Shown here: positions 18,353 through 33,942 of the stretch, piece by piece
Layout of the letters: every line of letters begins with the position of its first letter
How positions within the stretch are numbered: the first letter of the stretch is position 1
Source of the DNA: Branchiostoma floridae
Lineage: Eukaryota > Chordata > Leptocardii > Amphioxiformes > Branchiostomatidae
Direction of reading: 5' to 3'
Length of the DNA stretch: 35,010 nucleotides
NCBI RefSeq assembly: GCF_000003815.2
Contig: NC_049992.1
Location: 13,633,791-13,668,800 of the forward strand
Notes under the pieces: model-generated
The model's input: the letters and a program-made list of their open reading frames with translations, nothing else
Database searches by the model: none
What the model was told of the DNA's origin: nothing
Translations under genes and position numbers: made by a program

Positions 18353-18579
18353 ATGCTACAAATGCAAACCTTGTTTATGGTACTTTATTCTAGATATTAC
18401 GTATACGATATCTGCTTCTATCAAAAGTACTATCCTCTGTAGAACATACAATGTGATCTTCTTTACATGTAGTACTGTCGTACAAGTATTACCTGAAGGG
18501 GTAGTTTGAAGTCATGGAGAACTAGAAAGGCGCAAACAGGCTTAGGGGTAGATGCACCACCGAGTGCTACAAAATAGCT

Positions 18580-18876
18580 GTCAAGCTCAACAAGCTTGTA
18601 AATATCCAAACCTTAGATACTTGAATAGTAAAGAGGAATATATATATTTCTGGCAGCTTTTGATAAACCAACTCAAACCAACCATACAGCTGGCTACATT
18701 AATGGAATTACCAAGAAGCGAGAGGAAGTCGAATGTCCTAGAATAGACTAGACGCATATCTGCATATATCGGATGTGTATGATTGTCTCCATTGTTACAT
18801 ATATATGATTCTTACCATATGACCTGTACTTAGTCCAGTGGGCCAAAAATGTGCAATAAAGGTCTTCATTCATTGT
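18580..18876 (+). mobile_element. LINE-like 3' tail inserted downstream of C
   Basis: Aligning the C and E downstream regions shows about 296 extra bases in C between the GTGCTACAA block and AAGTCAGAAACA. The extra DNA ends GTGCAATAAAGGTCTTCATTCATTG (AATAAA at 18855-18860, then a CATT repeat). CR1/L2-type retrotransposons commonly end this way. No reverse transcriptase is present, so it would be a 5'-truncated copy. Confidence 0.5.
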
Positions 18877-19219
18877 ATAAGTCAGAAACATGTTCAGCAA
18901 AAACAACCAATCCACGATTCATACGATTGACACCACCATCACAGAAACAACTAGAGCCTCTATGATACCGTAATAATCGGTAAGGTACTCAATCGTTGTC
19001 TTCTCTAAAGAATCAAACCAGTGAATTAAGCCTTGACATTAATTTGATACAATCTAAAAGTCATAAATGTCATATATCAGAAAAAGTAAGTTACCTCGAT
19101 GAGGTAACGTTATCTTGATACTGAATCCCATGTAATTTTCAAGAGTTAATGAAGAACCATTGGAGTCTTCGAGAACTTGTAAGGCACAAACATGAAATGG
19201 TGTACCACGGGGTGCTACA

Positions 19220-20193
19220 AAATGGCTGGAGGTACCAGGTACCAGGATGGAGGTCTCAGTGTGTACCCGTACCACAGACACGCTTCTAGATCTGATACAA
19301 CTCCCATTTAAGTGGTCATTCCAAGTGTGCTATTACAAAATTTTGTCACCAGATCTAATGTGCACTAGCTGGACATATGCCACACGCAGACCTTACTAGT
19401 TATGTAAGAACAAGGTAACTTTATATCATATATGGGAGTTGATCACATCCGCTGCCGAAAATAAGTCAAACGGCCTTGATGTTCAACTTGGCCCAACTCC
19501 ACAATCACAACTATCAGCAGACGCTTTCAAAATGAAAGATTCGAAGATAATTGCCAAGTTTTGTTGGCTACTAGTATATTGGTGGTCAACCACACACCAG
19601 TGGTGCTCTCTTACAAGCTTTTCAAATGCACGAAGCAGATAAGACAATACTATTTGGCATTTCTCAGCGTGTAGTGAACATATGTACCTGTTTTATAACT
19701 GACGTTATAATTTCAAGCTACATTGTATGACCAACGATGAACCGACATCAAGTAACTATTATCCTTAGCCACGTGAAATTGTGAAATTTAGCATTTCGGG
19801 TAAATGTGCCGCTACATGAACAGTTTTCGGAGAAGTAGTTCCCAATTATGGCCATGAGGACAAACAGATATTGCAAGTATGTTATGAAGGATAAATAAAA
19901 AACTGGGATGTAGAGATGATTGACAGGGTGGGTTGACCAAACAAGCCCCATTCACCCGTGCAGCAGATGTCCAGTACGGCCACCGGGTGAATGGGAGTAC
20001 GTGATGAAAAAAATGCAAAAAATGATGCATGCAATCATCACGATTGATACAACAGAAACAACTGTTAGTTAAGTCAGTGAATATGATCTATATGTCCAGA
20101 GTAGCCGATAGAAGTTCTATAGGAATAGATCACAGGTCAAGTCTGATCTGTACCTTTGGCTCACCCTTCACCCCAGCTTCTACGAAACTTCTC
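19220..20193. repeat. upstream repeat unit of D, shortened
   Basis: This DNA is homologous to the C and E upstream regions but lacks about 1 kb. The junction lies near 20005-20065, where GTGATGAAA (as at C 14198-14206) passes through an A-rich stretch to TTAGTTAAGTCAGTGAATATGATC (as at C 15197). The missing part includes the CACGTG/CRE block. Confidence 0.75.
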
Positions 20194-20308
20194 CCATATT
20201 AGGCTACTATAACGGACAAGTATTCCTTGACGCTGCAAGATGCAGACCACAGCTATATTAAAAATAGATTGTCCGTATGCAAATGATGTCTTCCCAAACG
20301 TATAAATA
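20194..20308 (+). promoter_or_regulatory. promoter of actin D: CArG, MEF2, octamer, TATA
   Basis: CCATATTAGG is at 20194-20203, a perfect MEF2 consensus TTAAAAATAG at 20258-20267, ATGCAAAT at 20277-20284 and TATAAATA at 20301-20308. D has the best MEF2 match of the three paralogues although it has lost the distal block. Confidence 0.82.
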
Positions 20309-20331
20309 CTGTGTAAAAACCGACTGAGATT

Positions 20332-22636
<2,305 letters not shown>

Positions 22637-23152
22637 GCTGGTCGACCTGCGTCCTACCGTCCTGGCTGTCCGTTGTGCATGTCTTACTGTTTACTGTCTA
22701 CTTCTGTTGTGTTCTTTCACAAACTCACGGGACCATGTAAACAAAACACATTGATCAGGCAAATAGCGAGGATTCGAAGCTCGAGGGTGGTAATCTTGGA
22801 GCCTGTTACTGCGTGCATCACAGTCGTCCTCCACACATGCGTTATGTACTTTACAGGAAAAGAAACTGTGGTGAGGAAATGGTAACGACGAATGGAATAA
22901 CGTGAAAGTGAAAATGAATGATTGTACGCATTGTCCGTGGAAGATCTGCAATGCTTTACCTGTTATTTCTCTGTTCTAACTGTGTAAAGTCTCTATGTGT
23001 AAGTGATATATATGCCTCTTGCCAATCCCAAGAACCAGTGTTGTCAATGTTCCTTGACATAAAGTGCTATTTTTATTGTTTTATCGTTAAACCTCCATTG
23101 GTGATGTTACATATCTGTTTAGGCATTTCCCTGACCTTGTATTACCAAGGCT

Positions 23153-23158
23153 ATTAAA
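23153..23158 (+). terminator. candidate poly(A) signal of actin D
   Basis: ATTAAA lies in the 3'UTR context conserved with C and E, 517 nt past the stop. Confidence 0.4.
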
Positions 23159-23859
23159 TGCTACCATTACAAATATAATCCTTGTTTATGGTATTTTTTT
23201 CTAGATATTAAAGGTACGATATCTTCTTAAATTATAGGTACCATACACCGTTTGTAGAATATAGTCTTCTTTATCAAGGATTACGCGAAGGGGTTGATGA
23301 AGATCCATCGGAGTCATGGAGACACAAACATGAAGAGGTAGAGAAGATGCACCATTAGATCGGGTGCTACAAATTAGCTGGAGGCACCACGCGTGAGTGG
23401 ACTCTCAGCGTGTACCCGTACCACAGACAGGCTTCTGATGCAACTCCCATTCAAGTGGTTAGGATCTATTGTACATTAGCTGGATATATGCCACGCGCAA
23501 AACTTACTAGTTATGTAAGAACAAGGGCCTTTTATATGGGAGGGTATCACTTCCGCTGCCGAAAATGAGCAAAACGGCCTTGATGTTCAACTTGGCCCAA
23601 ATCCACAACCACAACTATCATATCAGACGCTTCCAAAACGGAAGATTCCAAGCTATATGCCATGTTGTGTTGGCTGTAGCTTTTATAGTATACATGTTGC
23701 TCTTACAGGCTTTTCAAATGCATGATAAAGACATACTATAAGACAATACCCTTCGCCATTTTCATATAGTGAACATATTCACTTGTTTTATCATACTGAA
23801 GTTGAAATTTCAAGCTATGGCCGACGATAATCCAACATCAAGTGACCATTATATCATAG

Positions 23860-24125
23860 TACTCACAACCAGGACGTAAATATTGTGACATAACGGACAC
23901 AAGAACTCTCCGATTTTATTGGATATGCCGATTCATTTATTTTAAGTATCTAATTTTTAATGTGTATAATCACACGAATACTGTTGTTTAGTAGACTATT
24001 GAAATCAATGTGTAAGTTTAGATGAGTTAATTGTTAGTACTAGTAGACACTTGGTGTCTTTGTAAATTTGCTGCGCAATTCTGTCCATTTGGGTTGCAAA
24101 GCACAGCTTGATTGAATTATATTTG
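23860..24125. mobile_element. about 270-bp insertion in the E upstream region
   Basis: C and D read ...GTTATCTTTAGTCACG or ...TTATCCTTAGCCACG directly. E has about 270 AT-rich bases between GACCATTAT and ATCTTTAGTCACG. No terminal repeats are obvious and the family is not recognised. Confidence 0.4.
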
Positions 24126-24903
24126 TGTATCTTTAGTCACGTAAAGTTGAAGAATTTAACATTTCAAGAAAATGTGCCGCTACATTAACGGTTTTCGGAG
24201 AAGTAGTTCCCAATTATGGCCATGAGGGCAAACAGATATTACAAGCATGTTATGAAGAATAAATAGCTGGGATGTAGTGATGATTGACAGGGTGGTCTGA
24301 CCAAACAAGCCCCTTTCACCCGTGCAGCAGGAGATGTCCTGTACGGCCACTGGGTGAATGCGAGTACGTGATGAAATACAATCATGAGAAACATGCCCTG
24401 CCGACAGTGTAGAACACAACTGAGCAGACATCTTGTTACATGTCGATTATCTTATTTTGAAGCTACTACTTACTTTACCTGACTCATAGCTACAACGTGT
24501 ACATGGCTTAAATGACCCATAGCAAATTCATGAGCTGCAGTCCTATTGGCCATGGTCAGCTTTTGAGTATTTTGTAGTGGTCAATGAAATTTATTATGAT
24601 CATAGTTTTCTTCCATCGTCAATGAGTTATGAAGGAAAGAAAATCTGTTGAACAAGAAGCACTGAACTTTTTTCCCTATGATATGACTTTTAGATAATTA
24701 ACAAAATGCGAACCGAACAAGTGGAATGGTGAATACAGTGACTCAAAGTCCCTGCGTATCATCAACACCAAATATTCGTTCATATTTGTTCATTTAGGCC
24801 TTATCTTCCAAGGCAGCCAAAAGTCAATACCAATAGAAGAGACTGACTCCCCTACTCATCTCGAAGAATTTTGAATAGGCGTCTAGCTTGTGTGTTATCG
24901 TTG

Positions 24904-25025
24904 TGACGTCATGCTGTTTACACGTGTCATGACGTATAAGGGTGTGTCGCGTGTTGTTTGTAGAAGCTCTGTCCTGGCACATTGCAGTTGTCAATCATGG
25001 CACAGTTTGAGTACTGGACAATAGC
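24904..25025. promoter_or_regulatory. distal conserved block upstream of E: CRE and E-box
   Basis: A perfect CRE, TGACGTCA (24904-24911), and palindromic ACACGTGT (24920-24927) are followed by GACGTATAAGGGTGTG and CAGTTGTCAATCATGGC. All of these match the C block at 14650-14810. Regulatory function is inferred. Confidence 0.42.
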
Positions 25026-25274
25026 CACACCAACTAGCACAAACATTGGGCACTGATCATAATGGTGGTCGCCTTGAAATATGCCGGTACATAGAAGTCT
25101 AAAATAGAAGTCCAAAAAGATATGTTACATGTACAGAATAGAATTATGAATAGTATGGCGTACGCTGTCTGTGTTTTATGTAAAGTACTTCATATCGCAG
25201 CCGCTATACCCGAATAACTGTTACCATGAGCAAGACAGTGTGCGAGATACTAAACGGGCAGTCTTGCCTGGTAA

Positions 25275-25478
25275 CCTCTGCTTTGCCTATTGGGTCAGTT
25301 AGTCCTCACTCATAGTGAGCAATTGGTCTGGTCTCAATATAATCATGATGTTTCTGACCTAAGGCGAAGAGATGCTGTTACAGTTAAAATCATGTAACCC
25401 GTAACCTTGAGTGGCCTCAGGTCTTGTTACGTGGTGACCATTAAGTAAAAAAACAAACAAAATAAAAACACAAAGACG
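25275..25478 (+). mobile_element. about 205-bp SINE-like insertion upstream of E
   Basis: In C, GCAGTCTTGCCTAGCAAC runs almost directly into CGAGCCAATTATTTC. In E about 205 bp separate the equivalents. The extra DNA ends in an A-rich tail (AAGTAAAAAAACAAAC and more A), as expected of a retroposed short element. No A or B box was identified. Confidence 0.45.
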
Positions 25479-25822
25479 AGCCAATTATTTCAAAACATTC
25501 AATGATTGTCACAAGAACAACAGAGTGTTGGTAGAATTAGCAACACAGAACAAAATGTACAGTACACTATAGATTATATTCTAGTGTACAAAAATGCTGC
25601 ATGCAATTTTCAAAATTCATATCAAAGAAAACACTGTTTGTAAAGTCAGTAAATATGATTTATACGTCGAGAGTAGTCTATATAGATGATCTATATGAAT
25701 AGATGAATAGATCATGGGTCAAGCTGAGAGATGCACGCTGTTATCCTCTGCTACTCGTAACCTTATGTATGGCAATCCGTACCTTTGGCTTACCCTTCAC
25801 CTCAGCTTCTACGAAATTTCTC

Positions 25823-25949
25823 CCATATTAGGCTATAACTGACAAGTATTCCTTGACGCTGCAAGATGTAGAGCACAGCTATATTCAGAATAGATTGTCC
25901 GTTGCTATGCAGTTTGTATGCAAATTATATCTTACCACACGTATAAATA
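25823..25949 (+). promoter_or_regulatory. promoter of actin E: CArG, octamer, TATA
   Basis: CCATATTAGG is at 25823-25832, ATGCAAAT at 25918-25925 and TATAAATA at 25942-25949. The MEF2 position reads TTCAGAATAG, with two mismatches, so this site may be lost. A 12-bp expansion separates CArG from TATA relative to C and D, but octamer-to-TATA spacing is unchanged. Confidence 0.78.
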
Positions 25950-25972
25950 CTGTGTTAAAACAGACTGAGAGT

Positions 25973-28592
<2,620 letters not shown>

Positions 28593-29222
28593 GCAATGTA
28601 AACTGTCGGACATTGTAACTGTACTGTGTACCCTCTGTGGCTACCTGTTGCTTTCTTCCATATTGTGTGTTGGGACCAGTGTAAGGAAATGACTTGATTA
28701 GGTGTTCGTCAACGGGAAACTCGATCGTTGAGGCAATCTTGGAGCCTGTTAGCAAATGCTACGTGCATCACATTCGATGCTAAAAATTCCTAGAAAGACA
28801 GTTGTCTGTATGACGTATGTATTATAGGGATCCTTTTGTCACTGTTCATGTATGATCTGGTCGACAAAACGTTCTATTCTGGCACCACATTCACCAGTCT
28901 AAGTCCTCCTCCACACATGCGTTATGTACTTTACAGGAAAAGGGAATGAGGTGTGGAAATGGTAACGACGAATGGAATAACGTGAAAGTGTAGAAAATGA
29001 ATGATTTTACGCATTGTCCGTGGAAGATCTGCAATGCTTCACCTGTTATTTCTCTGTTATAATCGTGCAAAGTCTCTACGTGTAAGTAATATGCCTCTTG
29101 TCAATCCCAAGAACCAGTGTTGTCAATGTTTTTGACATGAAGTGCTATTTTTATTGATAAACCTGCATTTGTGATGTTACATATCTGTTTAGGCATTCCC
29201 CTGACCTTGTATTACCGAGGCT

Positions 29223-29228
29223 ATTAAA
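29223..29228 (+). terminator. candidate poly(A) signal of actin E
   Basis: ATTAAA lies 631 nt past the stop, in the same conserved context as in C and D. Confidence 0.4.
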
Positions 29229-29529
29229 ATGCTACAAATGCAAACCTTGTTTATTGTACTTTTCTCTAGATATTACGGGTACGATACCTGCTTCTATCCA
29301 ATGTACCATACACTGTAGAATATAGTCTTCTTTATATCAAGTATTACGTGAAGGGGTTGATGAAGACCCATCGGAGTCATGGAGAACTAAACAGGCACAA
29401 ACATGCAGGGGCGGAGAAGATGCACCACCGAGTGCTACAATTAGCCACCAACCACACCATATATAAGTCAGTACTGATAGAAGTCAGAAACAAGTTCAGC
29501 AAAAACAACCAACCCGCGTTTCATACGAT

Positions 29530-29633
29530 AGAATGTAGAATGTAGAATTTTTTTTATTCCGTAAGGTTCTCGCGGGCAAACACACATTCACCCAAATTTC
29601 GACCTTATTACACACGCCAGACTTAACACCGTC
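29530..29633 (-). mobile_element. about 104-bp retroposon-like insertion downstream of E
   Basis: Downstream of C, TCATACGAT is followed at once by TGACACCACCATCAC. Downstream of E about 104 bp intervene. Read on the minus strand the extra DNA ends GGAATAAAAAAAATTC, an AATAAA with an A-tail, which suggests a small 3' retroposon fragment. GAATGTA is repeated at the junction. Confidence 0.45.
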
Positions 29634-29899
29634 ATCACATAAACAGCTAGAGCCTCTATGGTGCCGTAATAATAGGATAATAAAGAGGGTACTTAATCGT
29701 GGACTTCTCTGAATCAATCCTGTGAATCCTGCCTAAACAGTACCTTATAAGTCATAACTGTCATATATCAGAAAGTGTAAGTTGACCCGATAAGGTAAAT
29801 TTATATTTGATACCAAACGCAATGTGATTTCCAGGGTAACAAGAAACTGACCATTCATAGGTGTGTTTACCAAGGTTTGATATCCAGGCCGATTAATAC

Positions 29900-30140
29900 G
29901 TGGTGTCAAATGGCCCGTAGGTTAGGGTAGTGGACACGAGATGGAGAGGACATATATGGGTTCGATTCTCAGCGTTCTTGGCTGGACGTTTCGTCATAGG
30001 GAAATGCACTTTACACGACTTTCCTTGCTCCGATCCATCCAGGTGTGGAAATGGGTGTCTGACTTATATGATGCCAGGACACAGCGGATAACAACCCACG
30101 CTGTCCCTGCCTCAGGTCTCAATCAGGCTATGGGACTACT
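29900..30140 (+). mobile_element. tRNA-derived SINE
   Basis: TGGCCCGTAGGTTAGGGTAG (29911-29930) resembles a pol III A box, and GGTTCGATTCT (29959-29969) is a good B box 48 bp downstream. The body continues CACTTTACACGACTTTCC and CCAGGTGTGGAAATGGGTG, which has the look of invertebrate deuterostome SINE bodies. The 3' end is unclear (about 30140). It lies outside the region homologous between C and E. Confidence 0.65.
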
Positions 30141-31670
30141 TTAACCTTGAATTTCGTGAATGCAGCTACTAGAACGTATGCCATCAAATTTTCAGTCTGC
30201 CCATACTACTAGCATTTTTTTCAGCCAAGAGCGGAAACGTTTTACATTATTTTGTTGCTACAATGTATTGATTTTGTAAATCCAAATTTGCCTGACGTTA
30301 ACTTTATGTGAGATCTGATATAATACACTATGTGTGTCATTTGTACTGCACAAGAACTTCCAGCTTGTCTTTGGTATGCTTTGGTCTTGATTTTTTTTTT
30401 ACATTGTGGAAACAATCTGATAGAATATTGAAACGTGTATAATAACATTTTCACGGAACTTCGCGTAAAACATATATAAAATTGTCCCCGCACAAGCCAG
30501 CCTGATGACAGCGGTAGTATCCAAGCTCTCGTCCAGAAAGCAGCCGCCGTGCGATTTCCGATAGAAACGCATCAGCTGCAATTTGTCTAAACACGAGTGA
30601 GAGGTTTGTCCCCGAGAGCTACGGAGTTACATTTTGTCAACGTTTCGCTCATTTTAGTAACATGTACCAGCTGATGCTTCTACATTTAACGTGTTTGTTT
30701 GATAAACACATTATGGATAAATACTGAGCTAACGTCAACATCTTGCCAGCCCGACTAGCAGCTGACAAAATGTCTGCCTGCACACTAGCCATCATTGTAG
30801 GTGGTCAGAATGGATTACACAGTCGGGCCGGCAGAGCTATGTATACGCTCAGGCTACAAATTGTGATCCGTACATGGCAACTTCACATCATTAAGCTTGT
30901 ATCCACAAGAGTTCTTGGCTTTCAAACGCCTGAATTAATTCTAAACATTAGATACCGTTACCACCTTTTCACACACGTCGTGCGATCTTCATACGATCGC
31001 AAACTGAGGAAACAATTTGAACAGACATGCAAGTGCCCTAAAAATTCAGTTACAAAAAAAAGGCTGTCTTAGATCTATCTGGGCGAGTGGTTTTGCCACA
31101 GCCTGCTTGTAAATTCTAAATTACACGATGACCTACGACAAATGTGGTCACGCTATTAATAGGGCTGTTAATAGTGTTATTATCACTCAATATTTTGACA
31201 GTCTCTATCCTGATTTTGCCTTTTCAATTGGCTCTAACAATAGCAGTGCCTTGCATTTTTGTGAATGAGCATGCCCATTGTAAATGGTATAGGATCATCT
31301 GATCTTGTTGGTAGCCTTACGTGATCATTTGCACACAAACACACATACATGCTCATACACACACACGCAGCCGATTTATTTTCCATGGAGCGGTTTCGGT
31401 CGGGGAGTAGAAGTGGGCCACCCAGCACCCCCCCCCCTCCCCCAACGAAACCTCTGCTTTATTACATCTAGGAGCATAGTGCCGATTTTGATCAATGAAA
31501 AGTGGCGCCGAATCTACACATCATCTATTTCAGACTTGGCTTCTACGTTACTTTCGATATGTAAGCCAAGTATACCTAGAACTTTAGACACCGATTTTTT
31601 CAAGAGAAGTTGAAGTTCAAGGTCACTTGGCTTATCATATCTTCTCCCAGCATTGGTTACATTTTTGGGC
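30141..31670. other. intergenic spacer with simple-sequence tracts
   Basis: No gene is recognised in this 1.5 kb. It contains a CA-rich microsatellite (about 31333-31370) and a C-run (about 31425-31442). The longest frame (30743-31072) has no known motif, starts in AT-rich DNA and is not supported as coding. Confidence 0.5.
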
Positions 31671-31675
31671 ACATA

Positions 31676-32252
31676 CGAGGGGCATTCAATAAGTAATGTC
31701 CCTGACCCACTTCCAGTTGTCTGATCTAGATGAAATTTTGCATGTGTAATGAGTCATATCTCTATGGGTTATGTTGCAAAAACAGCTCTGAAATAATTGT
31801 GGTTACTGATTTACTGGTGTTTGAACTGAGTCAGGTGTGAAATGGACCAGGTGTGAAATGGAGCAAGTTGAGTGTCGCGCAGTGATCCGGTTTTTGTATT
31901 TGAAAGGACGCACACCAAAGGGGACTTTTGATGAAATGAAAAAAACTTATGGTGATGATGCCCCATCATATGACCTTGTAAAACGCTGGCATCCTGAATT
32001 CAAACAAGGTCGGAAGTCTGTGGAAACAGCTCCCAGACCTGGTCGTCCCTCTTCTGCCATTGATGAGGCATCTGTCGGAGGACCAACCTGGGATGTCCTA
32101 CAAGAACGGTGTCCAGAGCTACATCAAATGATGGGAGAAATGCAAAACTCTGGGTGGTTCCTATGAAGAGAAAGACTAATAACTGTGCCAAGTTTCATTA
32201 ATCTCCTGCTATGGGAAATGGGTCAGGGACATTACTTATTGAATGCCCCTCG
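31676..32252 (+). mobile_element. internally deleted mariner (Tc1/mariner) element, 577 bp
   Basis: The terminal inverted repeats are perfect over 34 bp (31676-31709 and 32219-32252), beginning CGAGGGGCATTCAATAAG. Both ends abut TA (31674-31675 and 32253-32254), the expected target duplication. Full-length mariners are about 1.3 kb, so roughly half is missing. It keeps the DNA-binding N-terminus and the very C-terminus of the transposase but no catalytic core. It cannot mobilise itself, though intact ends suggest it could be moved by a related transposase. Confidence 0.93.
31858..32166 (+). pseudogene. mariner transposase remnant: HTH domain, core deleted
   Basis: From ATG at 31858 the frame gives MEQVECRAVIRFLYLKGRTP and continues through an APSYDLVKRW segment to RPGRPSSAIDEASV near 32073. 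This is the paired-like helix-turn-helix of mariner transposases, including the GRP linker (AT-hook-like). The DDD catalytic domain is absent. After a junction near 32075 the next frame holds a mariner-like C-terminal tail, YKNGVQSYIK, then TGA, then WEKCKTLGGSYEEKD and TAA at 32176-32178. The TGA is one base from CGA (Arg). The 103-codon frame read straight through ends at 32166 in non-homologous residues. A 16-bp direct repeat (CAGGTGTGAAATGGA) precedes the ATG. Confidence 0.85.
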
Positions 32253-32254
32253 TA

Positions 32255-33843
32255 CGTAATTATCAAACGGTGAGGCGCTACTACAAAATTAATGGTTACG
32301 TCATTGTATTTGTTGTACAGAGCTTTATGGTTGAAAACCTTCGAAGTCGCGACCCACGTGTTATGCTATATGATTTATAGCATCAGCGTAAACTATATTG
32401 TGTACATGTATGTTGTGTGCATGTTCATGGTAAGTAACTGGTAACCATTAAGACAAAACAATGAAGAAATACGCCACGATCTCGTTTTAATAACAAAGAC
32501 ATACACATACCTCGTGCTGAAATAATCCATTACGCCGGTTTACCCTGTAAGATATAGAAATTCAGACAACTGTAGATTGGCCTGACTCCAGGACAGTGCA
32601 CGTGCTTGTCCGGTGCTAGGCCAGTGACAAATGGACCTGTTCTCTGCGTGTCACATTCCTCAGATATTACACATCACAAACAATTCTAAGGTTGAACATC
32701 ATCATATAGATATTACACATGGTCACGTCAAATTGTGAACGCAGTAGGCTGGTGAAACAGATGTATGTTGTATGGTGTTGAACGGTGAAATATAAGATTT
32801 TTATTTTATTTTTTTATTTTCATTCTGTTTTCTTTAGCCAGGGTGGCCCAACTCAGTGTAACCACACTGCTTTACAGTGGGGCCCTGCATTACACATAGT
32901 ACATGTCATATCAACAATACATTACATACAAATAATATACACAAAAGACCGTTAATGTGTATAAAATTGGTTGTTTCTCAAACTTAATAGCAGTAGATAA
33001 GTGTAGTTTATTATGTGACCATAACAGACTGAGAGCGTTAAGATTGAACACCCTTTCATAGTCAAGAACAATAGTCTATGTCACAATCAACAGTCGATAT
33101 CACTATTTTCTGTGGAACGGCGCTAATGGCCAAGTAATCCTAACTTAATAGTGACTCATAACATCTCGTTCTTGTTTGAATATTTCAGCTTTGTTTCCCG
33201 TTTGTCAGCTTCATGTTCAAAGACGCCAGGGGTCAATGTTCAAGCGAGGTTAATCTGGAGTGTTCCATAATAGCCATGCCCGCTATAGATGACAGGCTAT
33301 ACTGGCGCAGCTGCTGCTGTACTGTTTTACGTACCCAGGGACGGAATAGCGCTCAACTCTGAAGTTTCCAGTGCTCAATACAAACTCTTCTATCCTCAAA
33401 CAGAAGAGAAAACCATACGCTGCATATTTCTTGTGGTTTTCTTCGAAAAACCATAGTACTATTTGGAAACATGGCGATGGTGCATTTCAAAGTTAGCACT
33501 CGCTTCGGGGAAGTGTGGCCCATGTTTGGTAAGGCATGGCAGCCATTTTTGTAGAATAACAAGCGGTGGTATTCCGGTTCAACTTTTTCAGAAAAGTTTT
33601 GTGTAATCTACATAAGAAAAATTGGTCAAACAAACTGCATATTAAGCGCAGTGTAGAGTTGTATAGTAGTCTGCTGTTGTGTTCAAAAGTTGGAGCAAGA
33701 AAAGACATGAAAATGGCCATGAAGCAAACTTGCTGACCGTTTCACGTTTATTGTTAGTGTAACCTAATTGTGGACACAAGTGCTCCGTGGCTGGACAGGT
33801 CACATTTTGACCCCAGGAAAGCATGTGCGATATGAGGTTTCCC
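32255..33843. other. spacer upstream of actin F
   Basis: Apart from the retroposon end at 32798-32940, nothing recognised as a gene is seen. CCATGTTTGG at 33520-33529 is one base from a CArG box. This DNA has no visible homology to the upstream regions of C, D or E, so F has a separate regulatory history. Confidence 0.5.
32798..32940 (-). mobile_element. retroposon (LINE-like) 3' end, minus strand
   Basis: On the minus strand the sequence reads GGGCCACCCTGGCTAAAG and then an A-rich tail (AAAATAAAAAAATAAAATAAAA, split by T). A GC-rich 3'UTR that runs into an A-rich tail is typical of truncated non-LTR elements. The 5' limit near 32940 is approximate and no coding sequence remains. Confidence 0.5.
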
Positions 33844-33844
33844 T

Positions 33845-33919
33845 ACTATTTTGGGCAGACAGCATTTGTGAAGCTGGCGGTCATTATGCAAATCAGGAGC
33901 CCTCAAAACTGTATAAAAG
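33845..33919 (+). promoter_or_regulatory. promoter of actin F: CArG-like, octamer, TATA
   Basis: ACTATTTTGG at 33845-33854 is one base from a CArG box. Octamer ATGCAAAT is at 33886-33893 and TATAAAAG at 33912-33919. Octamer-to-TATA spacing is 26 bp, against 24 in C, D and E, although the surrounding sequence is not homologous. Confidence 0.75.
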
Positions 33920-33942
33920 GGGGGAGAACCCTCAGCTCGGTC

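Larger units (their letters stand above)
23375..25820. repeat. upstream repeat unit of E, with insertions
   Basis: This is homologous to the C upstream DNA (13440-15370) and follows directly from the D 3' flank, which confirms the tandem unit. It is longer than C because of extra segments at about 23860-24125 and 25275-25478. Confidence 0.75.

Noticed and set aside
30743-31072. 109-codon frame between the SINE and the mariner
   Set aside because: It starts at a single ATG with no recognisable domain; amino-acid composition looks random and it ends in a lysine-rich run from an A tract.
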